Assembly: GCA_013180565.1 (NCBI GenBank) | Contig: QBUN01000395.1 | Location: forward strand, 1-14,393 | Length of the DNA stretch: 14,393 nucleotides | Source: Candidatus Methanophaga sp. GoMg3.2 | Lineage (GTDB): Archaea > Halobacteriota > Syntropharchaeia > Alkanophagales > Methanospirareceae | Direction: 5' to 3' | Shown here: piece after piece, positions 1 through 6,743 of the stretch | Numbering within the stretch: position 1 is the first letter of the stretch | How the letters are laid out: the number at the start of each line of letters is the position of its first letter | The notes under the pieces: generated by a model | Told to the model about the DNA's origin: nothing | What the model saw: the letters and a program-made list of their open reading frames with translations, nothing else | Databases searched by the model: none | Made by a program: the position numbers and the translations under genes

Positions 1-734
1 GTTTCAAATTCTTCACAAACCTCTTTATAGACCGCCAGCGCGTTTTGACTTGCCATATGCATCTGGTATTTGAAATACGAATACCCTAACCCGCCAAGTA
101 CTGCCGCGCTTTGGGCCATTGGTTGACTAGCCTTAAAGAAAGCGTGTTTCGGCTGATATAGCGGTAGAAAATTTCTGACCTGCTCCACATCTGGCACCTC
201 TACGGGTTCTCGGGTAAACGAGAGATAAAAACCATCCAGATTAACAATAATTGGCAGCAGCACCCGCTCGTCCTCTACCAATCGGTATGCCATCAAGATA
301 GAATCTAAAACCTCCTGGCAGGTCTCACAATGTATCTGCAAAAATCCCGTGTCCCTTGCTGCTAGTACATCGTTATGGTCTGGCTCGAGTGTAATCGGAG
401 AGGACAAGCCCCGCGATACATTTGCCATAACCAGAGGTACTCGCCAGCCGGCTACTGCATAGAGCATCTCAAAACCATACAGAAGCCCTTGACTAGATGT
501 GGCCGTAAAAGCACGAGCGCCCGTAGCAGAGGCAGATCCTGCTGCTGTTAGCATCGAATGCTCGGAGTCCATAGTAACGAACCTGCTATCCATAACACCA
601 TCGGAAATCCACTTTGCCAAAGTCTCGATAATCTCTGTCTGGGGTGTTATCGGATAGACGGGGATATAATCCACTTCGGCCAACCGCACCCCCCATGCAG
701 CCGCGGCATTGCCCGTGAGCATCTCTTTTCTCAT
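1..734 (-). CDS. porA: 2-oxoacid (pyruvate-type):ferredoxin oxidoreductase, alpha subunit, partial
   Basis: The first 244 codons are present and the gene runs off the left edge, so it is truncated by the window and not broken. My own translation from the ATG at 734 begins MRKEMLTGNAAAAWGVRLAE and continues with YPITPQTEIIE, DSEHS, GARAFTATSSQGL and LEPDHNDVLAARDTGFLQ. This is the pyrimidine-binding-domain pattern of PorA-type alpha subunits. The family forms acetyl-CoA from pyruvate, or the reverse, passing electrons to ferredoxin in the cytoplasm. The gene begins 20 nt after the fused gamma-delta gene, matching the common gamma-delta-alpha-beta order; the thiamine-binding beta subunit would be expected just beyond the edge. 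A weak GGA lies upstream of the start. The substrate (pyruvate or a branched-chain 2-oxoacid) cannot be fixed from this fragment; pyruvate is the best guess. Confidence 0.93.
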   Translation of the reverse strand, partial: MRKEMLTGNAAAAWGVRLAEVDYIPVYPITPQTEIIETLAKWISDGVMDSRFVTMDSEHSMLTAAGSASATGARAFTATSSQGLLYGFEMLYAVAGWRVPLVMANVSRGLSSPITLEPDHNDVLAARDTGFLQIHCETCQEVLDSILMAYRLVEDERVLLPIIVNLDGFYLSFTREPVEVPDVEQVRNFLPLYQPKHAFFKASQPMAQSAAVLGGLGYSYFKYQMHMASQNALAVYKEVCEEFE

Positions 735-754
735 TTCTCTGCACCGTCCTGAAA

Positions 755-1657
755 TCAGGCATGAACCTCCCGTACCTTGCCTAAACTATTTGTGGGGCAT
801 TCCTCAACACAGATCAGGCAGCCCTTACAGTTATCGTAATCGGTATATGGGTAGCCATCTTCATTTACTAAAATACAGCCATCCGGGCATCTGGCAACGC
901 AGATCATACACCTGGTGCAGGAATCGTAATTCCAGACAGGTCTAAAAATGCGCCAGTTACCGGTCATTCGCAATGGCGTATTGCCGGTAGCGTTTATAGC
1001 AGGACTGGAGACCGTGGCAGGTTCGAACGGTAGGGAGATAACGGTGCTCTTTTTTTTGGTTGTGCCAATAGTTTTTAGTTTTATTTCTATTTTTGCTGGC
1101 GTTATGGCATTGAAACAATATAGTGCAGCAGCTACGTTTTTATCTAAAAGTTTTCTGTCTGTTATGATCCCTGATAACACCTTTTTCACTGCATCCTTTA
1201 AAGACTCTTCGCTAAGACCAACGATCCTGGCGGCAGCTCCGCCTGCAAGGGTGCTAAGGATCGGCATGCCCAGCATATCAAGCCCAATCTTCGTTATATC
1301 CAGTGTTAATACCTGAGCGGTGATTTTATACTCGGCCTTCGCCTCCGCCGGGCTATGGGCGGTGTTTATAAGTACTATACCGCCCTGTTTAAGGCCTGAT
1401 ACAGGCATCGTCAAAGGATCTTGCAATAGCGTTTCGTCCATGACTATCACAATGTCTGGTGCTGCTATCACACCGCGTTCCATGATGGGTTCTTCAGATA
1501 TGCGTGTGGAGGCAGCTACTGGTGCACCCCGCCTCTCGGCACCATACAATGGGAAGTCCTGAGCATAATAGCCATCCAAAAATGCCGCGGTACCCAGCAC
1601 TTTACTGGCAACTCTTGCGCCCTGACCGCCCCTACCATGAAATCTCAACCTGTACAT
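755..1657 (-). CDS. porGD: 2-oxoacid:ferredoxin oxidoreductase, fused gamma-delta subunit
   Basis: This 300-residue protein joins two subunits that are separate in many archaea. Residues 1-185 are the gamma domain, opening with RFHGRGGQGARVASKVLG and carrying FPLYGAERRGAPV. Residues 235-290 are a delta domain with two [4Fe-4S] ferredoxin motifs: C247, C250, C253, C257 and C277, C280, C283, C287. The clusters would carry electrons from the alpha/beta active site to ferredoxin. I chose the ATG at 1657 because homology starts at MYRLRFHGRGG; the frame stays open to 1717, but that extension runs into the upstream hairpin element. An AAAGGAGAA sequence lies about 15 nt upstream, a rather long spacing. 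The linker (around residues 195-230) contains a run of eight A residues in the coding strand. The gene lies between rimI and porA. Confidence 0.93.
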   Translation of the reverse strand: MYRLRFHGRGGQGARVASKVLGTAAFLDGYYAQDFPLYGAERRGAPVAASTRISEEPIMERGVIAAPDIVIVMDETLLQDPLTMPVSGLKQGGIVLINTAHSPAEAKAEYKITAQVLTLDITKIGLDMLGMPILSTLAGGAAARIVGLSEESLKDAVKKVLSGIITDRKLLDKNVAAALYCFNAITPAKIEIKLKTIGTTKKKSTVISLPFEPATVSSPAINATGNTPLRMTGNWRIFRPVWNYDSCTRCMICVARCPDGCILVNEDGYPYTDYDNCKGCLICVEECPTNSLGKVREVHA

Positions 1658-1711
1658 TTTTAGTCTATAATTTCTCCTTTGCGTGCATGAATAAAAAAAC
1701 CTTGTTTCTTT

Positions 1712-1789
1712 GATCAAACTTTCTTTGTGAAAGAAAGTTTGCTGCGCAAGCCTTTTTCGGTAAAGCCTTTTTCTTTAGAAAAAGGGTTT
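1712..1789 (-). repeat. A/T-rich double-hairpin element (copy A)
   Basis: There are two adjacent inverted repeats. The first (1715-1741) is a perfect 12-bp stem, CAAACTTTCTTT / AAAGAAAGTTTG, around a 3-nt loop. The second (1762-1789) pairs AAAGCCTTTTTC with GAAAAAGGGTTT around TTTA, with one mismatch. On the minus strand the element ends in GTTTGATC, as does copy B, and shares the TTGCRCARC spacer with it. It lies over the 3' end of rimI and about 54 nt before the porGD start. A T7 run on the transcribed strand (1693-1699) follows, so it could act as a terminator or attenuator between the two genes. An interspersed repeat copy is the alternative. Confidence 0.6.
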
Positions 1790-2193
1790 ATCATCACAAC
1801 TGCATCTTCATCGCCATAATACCCCGGGATTATACCCTGCATGACAAAGCCCAAATGGCTATAAAACGCCCTTGCCACCTCATTACTCTCACGCACTTCC
1901 ACAATCGCATCACCCCTTGTTCGCTTCAAAACCACTCCTACAAGCTTTGTCCCTACCCCACTTCTCCTGTACCGCGCGTGCACTGCAACAGAGACTATAT
2001 GCCCATCAGGATAAAAGATAACATAGCCAACGACTTCATGCCCCGCGATATATACAATGAAATTATCGCGATATGCATACGCGAAAGACAAAAACGTAAC
2101 CTGGTCATATGGCGTTTTCGGGAATGCATTCGCTTCTATCCTCAAAATCGCACCCAAATCAGCCCGCCTGAATTCCCTTATCCGCCCTCGCAT
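1714..2193 (-). CDS. rimI: GNAT N-acetyltransferase, RimI-like
   Basis: A 159-residue GNAT acyltransferase. The acetyl-CoA pyrophosphate loop (motif A) is visible around residues 69-85, with VHARYRRSGVGTKLV giving the R-x-x-G-x-G signature. It is followed by the motif-B-type VRESNEVARAFYSHLGF near residues 100-116. This is the arrangement of archaeal RimI/Ard1 enzymes, which acetylate protein N-termini. The neighbouring uL5 and eS4 genes make a translation-related substrate plausible, but this is inference. The last 24 residues or so (from N136) are Lys/Phe/Ser-rich and encoded by an A/T-rich double-hairpin element at 1712-1789, which also supplies the TGA stop. The ancestral protein may therefore have ended near residue 137. 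The start ATG at 2193 gives a natural MRGRIREFRRAD N-terminus. The gene begins 40 nt after the DUF1638-like gene. Confidence 0.82.
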   Translation of the reverse strand: MRGRIREFRRADLGAILRIEANAFPKTPYDQVTFLSFAYAYRDNFIVYIAGHEVVGYVIFYPDGHIVSVAVHARYRRSGVGTKLVGVVLKRTRGDAIVEVRESNEVARAFYSHLGFVMQGIIPGYYGDEDAVVMINPFSKEKGFTEKGLRSKLSFTKKV

Positions 2194-2233
2194 TGCCTCA
2201 TACCCGTTATGCTAATCATCTCCCCTCTCCCAT

Positions 2234-3079
2234 CTATATCCCCAATCCCTCTTCCAATGCTTCGAGTACGAGTCTTGATGACCCCCTCACGTTTTTTATC
2301 TCGAGCCCAAACGTCGAAGCGAATTTGTCAACTGTCTTTCGGTATTCTATATCGTCCTCATCCGCTTCACTATAGCATATCTTCACCACTCTCTGGTAAT
2401 GGTTCTTCATGAGTCTCATTATCCTGCGTGTGTCACTAGCAGCACTTCTTTTACTGTTCCCGGCCATAATACCAACAGAAGATTCTAAAATCACCTGTGG
2501 CTCCTTTATTATTGCTGCACCCGCGGGCGTCATGAAAAAAGTACCTATCTCTTCCCGTAGCAGCGCCTGCACCTTCTCCTTTCCCAGTGCAATCTCGATA
2601 CAATTGTTCAGTATTGCCCCTTTTTTATCGCGCGGTATTACTACTGGAACCTCTACGTTTTCTATCACACGCTCCATTTCTCTTGCTGTACTGCCACAGA
2701 GCCCGTAGCCCAATATGACAAAATCCACTACAGGGCTCATCGTTTTTAGACTCGCTTCAATCTCAGCCAGTAGTTTATCCGGGTAATCATGCGATTGTAA
2801 CTCCAATACACGAATAATCACCGAATTATTGATGTTATCCGCACGAATTTCCTTCCCTATTCCCGCAATTGTTTTCTCTTTTACATTTAATTTTGATTTT
2901 GTTCTTGCCTCTTCCACCAACTCACTTGAAAATCGCTCGTTCACCTTCTTAGTTAATATAGTCAGCGCTAAATTATTCGGCTCCGGCAGCAAGAAGAATA
3001 TCCGGTCTACGCCCGTTCTCCTAACCACCGCCCCTATTTCTTTTCTTAATATCTCACATGTAATGACTCCGATATGCAT
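2234..3079 (-). CDS. DUF1638-like protein
   Basis: A 281-residue protein that I assign to the DUF1638 group from its pattern, not by search. It opens with VITCEILRKEI. A central VDFVILGYGLCGS (residues 118-130) is followed by VPVVIPRDKKGAILNNCIEIALG and, after residue 226, YQRVVKICYSE...YRKTVDKFASTFGLEI. DUF1638 proteins have no settled biochemical role that I know of. Many lie beside methylamine/methanol-type corrinoid methyltransferase genes in methanogens and anaerobes; no such gene is visible here. I chose the ATG at 3079 because a 13-residue upstream extension from a TTG codon would be encoded entirely by hairpin copy B. No strong Shine-Dalgarno is present, only AAAGG contributed by that element. 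It sits between uL5 and rimI, an unusual setting. There is no signal peptide or membrane segment. Confidence 0.62.
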   Translation of the reverse strand: MHIGVITCEILRKEIGAVVRRTGVDRIFFLLPEPNNLALTILTKKVNERFSSELVEEARTKSKLNVKEKTIAGIGKEIRADNINNSVIIRVLELQSHDYPDKLLAEIEASLKTMSPVVDFVILGYGLCGSTAREMERVIENVEVPVVIPRDKKGAILNNCIEIALGKEKVQALLREEIGTFFMTPAGAAIIKEPQVILESSVGIMAGNSKRSAASDTRRIMRLMKNHYQRVVKICYSEADEDDIEYRKTVDKFASTFGLEIKNVRGSSRLVLEALEEGLGI

Positions 3080-3085
3080 TAGATC

Positions 3086-3115
3086 AAACCTTTTCTTAAA
3101 AAGAAAAGCGTTGTG
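3086..3115 (-). repeat. A/T-rich hairpin element (copy B)
   Basis: A perfect 8-bp stem, CTTTTCTT / AAGAAAAG (3090-3097 and 3101-3108), has a 3-nt loop. Read on the minus strand, the 24 bases ending at 3086 match 23 of 24 bases of copy C at 11472-11495 on the plus strand. It also shares TTGCRCARC before the hairpin and GTTTGATC after it with copy A. It ends 7 nt upstream of the DUF1638-like start codon, in the same orientation as that gene. Confidence 0.65.
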
Positions 3116-3133
3116 CAAAATGAAATCTTAGGG

Positions 3134-3646
3134 TTAGTCCTCCATCATTTCCACGCCATAGTCAGCTTCGAGAAAAGCAATGACATCCGTTTTGTTTATC
3201 CTCTGCTTCATTGGCAATTTCTTCTTCTGTATCTTCCGCTCTTTTATTCGATACCCCGGCCTTTTTAACGCGACTGAAACATCCATCCCAAATATACCGA
3301 CCGTAGGCTCGTAACGGTAGCCAAAGTCAGTATGCTCTTCAACACCAAAGGAGAAATTACCCAGTGTGTCAAGCTGACTCTTATAGAGCTTATTTTGTAT
3401 TTTAAAGCATCGTTTGAGGAAATCATCAGCTCGTGCTCCTCGTAGCGTGACATTACACGCAATAGATTCACCTTTTTTTATGCCCAGTGGCTGTAAGGAC
3501 TTCTTAGCCGTTCTTCTAATCGGTTTTTGACTCACAATACGCTCCAAAAGTTTATCTGCTTTTGCTAACTTCTCGCCACTTTCGCCCACACCCATGTTTA
3601 TCACTACTTTGTCCACTTGTATCCTTCTCATCGATTCTGCTGCCAT
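3134..3646 (-). CDS. rpl5: Large-subunit ribosomal protein uL5
   Basis: A 170-residue protein with the uL5 signatures: VDKVVINMGVGESGEKLAKA near residue 12, PIRRTAKKS, GIKKGESIACNVTLRG, and GNFSFGVEEH in the centre. uL5 binds 5S rRNA in the central protuberance of the 50S subunit and contacts P-site tRNA. The length is normal for archaea. The start is uncertain: an in-frame GTG at 3655 has GGAG five nt upstream and would add VKK, while the ATG at 3646 has a 13-nt spacing to the same GGAG; I give the ATG. It follows eS4 with a gap of about 40 nt, as in the conserved archaeal ribosomal cluster. The usual next genes (uS14, uS8, uL6) are absent and a DUF1638-like gene follows instead. Confidence 0.96.
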   Translation of the reverse strand: MAAESMRRIQVDKVVINMGVGESGEKLAKADKLLERIVSQKPIRRTAKKSLQPLGIKKGESIACNVTLRGARADDFLKRCFKIQNKLYKSQLDTLGNFSFGVEEHTDFGYRYEPTVGIFGMDVSVALKRPGYRIKERKIQKKKLPMKQRINKTDVIAFLEADYGVEMMED

Positions 3647-3670
3647 TTTTTCACATTCGCTCCTTTCTTT

Positions 3671-3683
3671 ATATACTGTATAT
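3671..3683. promoter_or_regulatory. Short palindrome between eS4 and uL5
   Basis: ATATACTGTATAT is a perfect 6-bp inverted repeat around one base, in the 40-nt gap between eS4 and uL5. It is A/T-rich and TATA-like on both strands, and ends about 25 nt from the uL5 start. It could be an internal promoter for uL5 or simply A/T-rich spacer. Confidence 0.3.
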
Positions 3684-3691
3684 GTTCCGTT

Positions 3692-4399
3692 CTACACGCC
3701 CGGTATCTCTATTTTCTCCTTGCCCACCACGAAGACATAATCCTCTATGGTCTCGAAACTCCGTTCATCTTGTTTTATCCGTACAACATTTGGATCAGAA
3801 CTTTTCGTCTTCCTTATCTCTTCTATTTCACCTGTCTCCGCTGAGTGCTTTCCGCCTATCACTACCGCTTTATTCCCGGCTTCATATGCAAAATGCTGCA
3901 ATATCTCGTTATCGGGCACGGAAATCATCAGCGAATCGTGTGTTTTTATCTCCTCACTTCGCTCGCCTGGAAGGATATTCCGACCATCATGCAAGTTCAA
4001 TTGCCGCTTCCCCGCTTTTATCATCGTTCTGCCGTTCACCCGACATAATTTCCTGAATGCCGCTTCCTCGTCTATTTCTATCAGCGACAACTTACCCTTC
4101 TTGTCTAAAAGAACCATATAGTTGGCTTTTAGCTTTGGTACGGAAAGAACATCAAAGATACCAATAGGGAACTTATGCTCTTTCCTTACCTTCCCATTGA
4201 CCACTACATTGCCTTCGTTCAATATCCTCTTCGCTTCCCTACTATTGTCCGCTAACTTCAGCAGATCCCTCACGAGCAGAAGCAGAGGCATGCTTCTATC
4301 TTTTGGATGCGGCCCAGGTACTGGATCTACCGACCAGTACGATACTTTCCTTTTTATCTTCCAGCTACGAGGTGCTGCTATTCTTTTCTGATGTCCCAT
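3692..4399 (-). CDS. rps4e: Small-subunit ribosomal protein eS4
   Basis: A 235-residue, full-length eS4. The N-terminus MGHQKRIAAPRSWKIKRK and the following SYWSVDPVPGPHP are diagnostic. An S4-like RNA-binding segment follows (LLKLADNSREAKRILNEGNVVVNGKV, residues 46-71), then the central eS4 domain and a KOW-like C-terminal part (NKAVVIGGKHSAETGEIEEI). The protein belongs to the body of the archaeal/eukaryotic 30S subunit. AGGAG lies 12 nt before the start. The gene is 37 nt downstream of cdc48 and upstream of uL5, so it is probably co-transcribed with both. The genes usually found before it (uL14, uL24) are replaced by cdc48. Confidence 0.97.
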   Translation of the reverse strand: MGHQKRIAAPRSWKIKRKVSYWSVDPVPGPHPKDRSMPLLLLVRDLLKLADNSREAKRILNEGNVVVNGKVRKEHKFPIGIFDVLSVPKLKANYMVLLDKKGKLSLIEIDEEAAFRKLCRVNGRTMIKAGKRQLNLHDGRNILPGERSEEIKTHDSLMISVPDNEILQHFAYEAGNKAVVIGGKHSAETGEIEEIRKTKSSDPNVVRIKQDERSFETIEDYVFVVGKEKIEIPGV

Positions 4400-4436
4400 T
4401 TTTATCTGTTTCTCCTATTATCGTTCATTCGTTTGT

Positions 4437-6656
4437 TTACGCATAAGCATGTCGCACCAAATCTTCCGCTCGCTCTTCGAACTCCTGCTGTGCTTTAACC
4501 GTTGTTGTTGGCTTCATGCTCTTAATTGCCGATTCGAAATGTTTCTTCATTACTATTATGTTCTCTATTATATCTTTAATATTCTCTTCAGTTATTTCCG
4601 GAGTGACGAACTCACGTAAAGCAGCCATTACTGCTTCTTTTACTATTGCCGCTATATCGGCCCCGACATAACCCTCCGTCATTTTCGCAAGTTCTTCTAT
4701 AATTACGTCCGCCCCTAATGGCTTCCCGGCTAAATGAACCTTAAATATGGCCTCCCGCGCTTCCTTTGTCGGCGATTGTATATATATTAATCTATCCAAT
4801 CTCCCTGGCCGCAGTAATGCTGGGTCTATTATGTCCGGTCTGTTTGTCGCCGCTATGATCATCACATCTTTTAACTCCTCTAACCCGTCCATTTCGGTTA
4901 ATATCTGTGAAACTACCCGCTCTGTTACATGCGAGTCTAAACCTGCGCTTCGGATAGGCGCGATTGAATCAATCTCATCTAAGAAGATAATACAAGGTGC
5001 AGATTGCTTTGCTTTTCTGAAAATCTCACGCACTGCCTTCTCTGACTCGCCAACCCATTTTGAAAGCAGTTCAGGACCTTTAATCGAAATGAAATTCGCA
5101 TCGCTCTCATTCGCTACCGCTTTCACCAGCATCGTCTTCCCTGTTCCCGGTGGACCAAACAAGAGGACGCCTTTCGGCGGCTTTGTATTTAACAGCGAGA
5201 AAACATCAGGATATTTGAGTGGCCACTCCACAACCTCCTTCAATTCCTGTTTCGCACGCTCCAAGCCGCCTATGTCTTCCCACTTCACATTTGGCACTTC
5301 TACAAAGACTTCCCTTAGTGCTGAAGGCTCGGTGTTCTTTAACGCTTCATTGAAATCATCCATTGTTACTTCCAGCTTTTCCACCATTTCAGCCGGTATC
5401 TCCTGCTCCAGGTCTATCTCAGGCAGTATTTTACGCAGGGCGTGCATAGCGGCCTCTTTACATAACGTGGCAAGGTCTGCACCGACAAACCCGTGCGTGA
5501 AATTCGCGATTCCTTTTAGGTTCACATCTTCCGCCAGTGGCATTCCACGTGTATGCACTTGCAATATCTCGTCACGGCCGTTCCTGTCCGGAATGCCTAT
5601 TTCTAGCTCTCTATCAAATCGACCGCCCCTCCTCAAAGCTTCGTCAAGCGCATTTGGTCTGTTTGTGGCCCCAATTACTACTACCTGTCCCCTTGATTCC
5701 TGACCATCCATTAACGATAGAAGTTGAGCTACTACCCTCCGCTCCACTTCACCCGTTGTCTCGCTTCTCTTCGGCGCTATTGAATCCAATTCATCTATAA
5801 ATATAATGGACGGAGCGCTCTTTTCCGCGTCCTCAAATATCTGCCGCAGATGGCGCTCACTTTCACCATAAAATTTACTCATTATTTCCGGTCCTGAAAT
5901 GGAATAGAAATTAGCATCCGTCTCATTTGCAACTGCTTTTGCTATCAGTGTCTTTCCTGTTCCCGGCGGCCCCTGCAGGAGTACACCCTTTGGTGGCTCT
6001 ATCCCCAATCGCTCGAACAGCTCCGGATGTCGTAATGGTAATTCTATCATCTCCCGTATCAGTCCTATTTCCCGCTTTAGTCCTCCGATGTCCTCATAAG
6101 CCACACGAGGAACGCCTATTTTCTCCTCCCGCGCCTTACGAAGTAGAATTTCGGTTTCTATATTTGGGATCACCGTGCCTAAGGGCACGGTATTAGTAAC
6201 AACAAAAGAGACAGGATTACCAAGCATATCAACCCTTATAATTTGACCTTTAGTAATTGGCACGCCTTTCAATCGGCTCAATAAATAACGCTCACCACCT
6301 GCAATTCTTACCTGTTGGGTGGGCTCAAGCGTGATCCTTTTCGCCGCTTTCACCCGCGTCTTCCGCAGCCTCACCTTGTCATCTATGGCGACACCTGCAT
6401 TGCTCCTTATATTCCCATCTATACGCAGTATTGACTTACCTATGTCGGGTGAATATCCAGGATGGACAATAGCAGTGGCGACACTCCTTCCTTCGATTTC
6501 TGCCACGTCTCCGGGTATAAGCCCAAGCTTTCGCATCGTTTCCGTCTCTAGTCGTGCTATCCCTCTACCGGCGTCTCTGTGGTACGCCTCAGCTACCCGT
6601 AATATCACTGACGCCTCTCCCTCTTCTTTATCCGTCATCGCCCTTTCTTCATCCAC
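4437..6656 (-). CDS. cdc48: Cdc48/VAT AAA+ ATPase (p97 homologue)
   Basis: A 739-residue protein with an N-terminal double-psi-barrel domain (about 15-115 and on to 180) and two AAA+ domains. Domain D1 has Walker A GPPGTGKT at 229-236 and Walker B IIFIDELD at 284-291. D2 has Walker A at 501-508 and Walker B IIFLDEID at 556-563. Pore loops KFYGESE and KWVGESE are intact. The hexamer unfolds substrates and can feed the 20S proteasome. The C-terminus ends in Ala-Tyr-Ala, fitting the hydrophobic-Tyr-X proteasome-docking pattern. D1 reads [11 protein letters not shown] where most relatives have RRPGRFDRE. The start is a GTG at 6656, which a TATA-like box would place at or near the transcript 5' end. 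An ATG at 6638 is the alternative. It heads the eS4-uL5 gene run. Confidence 0.97.
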   Translation of the reverse strand: MDEERAMTDKEEGEASVILRVAEAYHRDAGRGIARLETETMRKLGLIPGDVAEIEGRSVATAIVHPGYSPDIGKSILRIDGNIRSNAGVAIDDKVRLRKTRVKAAKRITLEPTQQVRIAGGERYLLSRLKGVPITKGQIIRVDMLGNPVSFVVTNTVPLGTVIPNIETEILLRKAREEKIGVPRVAYEDIGGLKREIGLIREMIELPLRHPELFERLGIEPPKGVLLQGPPGTGKTLIAKAVANETDANFYSISGPEIMSKFYGESERHLRQIFEDAEKSAPSIIFIDELDSIAPKRSETTGEVERRVVAQLLSLMDGQESRGQVVVIGATNRPNALDEALRRGGRFDRELEIGIPDRNGRDEILQVHTRGMPLAEDVNLKGIANFTHGFVGADLATLCKEAAMHALRKILPEIDLEQEIPAEMVEKLEVTMDDFNEALKNTEPSALREVFVEVPNVKWEDIGGLERAKQELKEVVEWPLKYPDVFSLLNTKPPKGVLLFGPPGTGKTMLVKAVANESDANFISIKGPELLSKWVGESEKAVREIFRKAKQSAPCIIFLDEIDSIAPIRSAGLDSHVTERVVSQILTEMDGLEELKDVMIIAATNRPDIIDPALLRPGRLDRLIYIQSPTKEAREAIFKVHLAGKPLGADVIIEELAKMTEGYVGADIAAIVKEAVMAALREFVTPEITEENIKDIIENIIVMKKHFESAIKSMKPTTTVKAQQEFEERAEDLVRHAYA

Positions 6657-6674
6657 ATATTTGTTATTTCATCA

Positions 6675-6683
6675 TTATAAAAC
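6675..6683 (-). promoter_or_regulatory. cdc48: Candidate TATA box for cdc48
   Basis: On the minus strand the sequence reads TTTTATAAT, centred about 23 nt before the GTG start. Archaeal transcription usually begins about 25 nt from the TATA centre, so the transcript would start at or next to the GTG, suggesting a leaderless mRNA. No Shine-Dalgarno precedes the GTG. Confidence 0.45.
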
Positions 6684-6704
6684 AAAACCTAAATTGTTAT
6701 CCGA

Positions 6705-6714
6705 CTTTTATATG
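6705..6714 (+). promoter_or_regulatory. Candidate TATA box for the aminotransferase gene
   Basis: CTTTTATATG-type sequence in the divergent gap between cdc48 and the aminotransferase. A start about 25 nt downstream would leave a very short leader. GGAG at 6729-6732 lies 11 nt before the ATG at 6744. Confidence 0.45.
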
Positions 6715-6743
6715 TTTATAATAGAACTGGAGAATATAGCAAA

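Noticed and set aside
1712..1789. Ends of an insertion sequence
   Set aside because: There is no transposase frame or target duplication nearby, and the dyads are short, adjacent hairpins and not separated terminal repeats.
1855..2412. Plus-strand open frame of 185 codons over rimI and the DUF1638-like gene
   Set aside because: It spans two convincing minus-strand genes and their gap, and has no recognisable domain or ribosome binding site.
3080..3118. Longer TTG start for the DUF1638-like gene
   Set aside because: The added residues are encoded by the hairpin element, and the ATG at 3079 gives a natural N-terminus.
4747..5703. Long plus-strand open frame opposite cdc48 (318 codons)
   Set aside because: It is antisense to a strongly conserved AAA+ gene, is Ser/Ile/Phe-rich with no domain pattern, and arises from the codon bias of the real gene.
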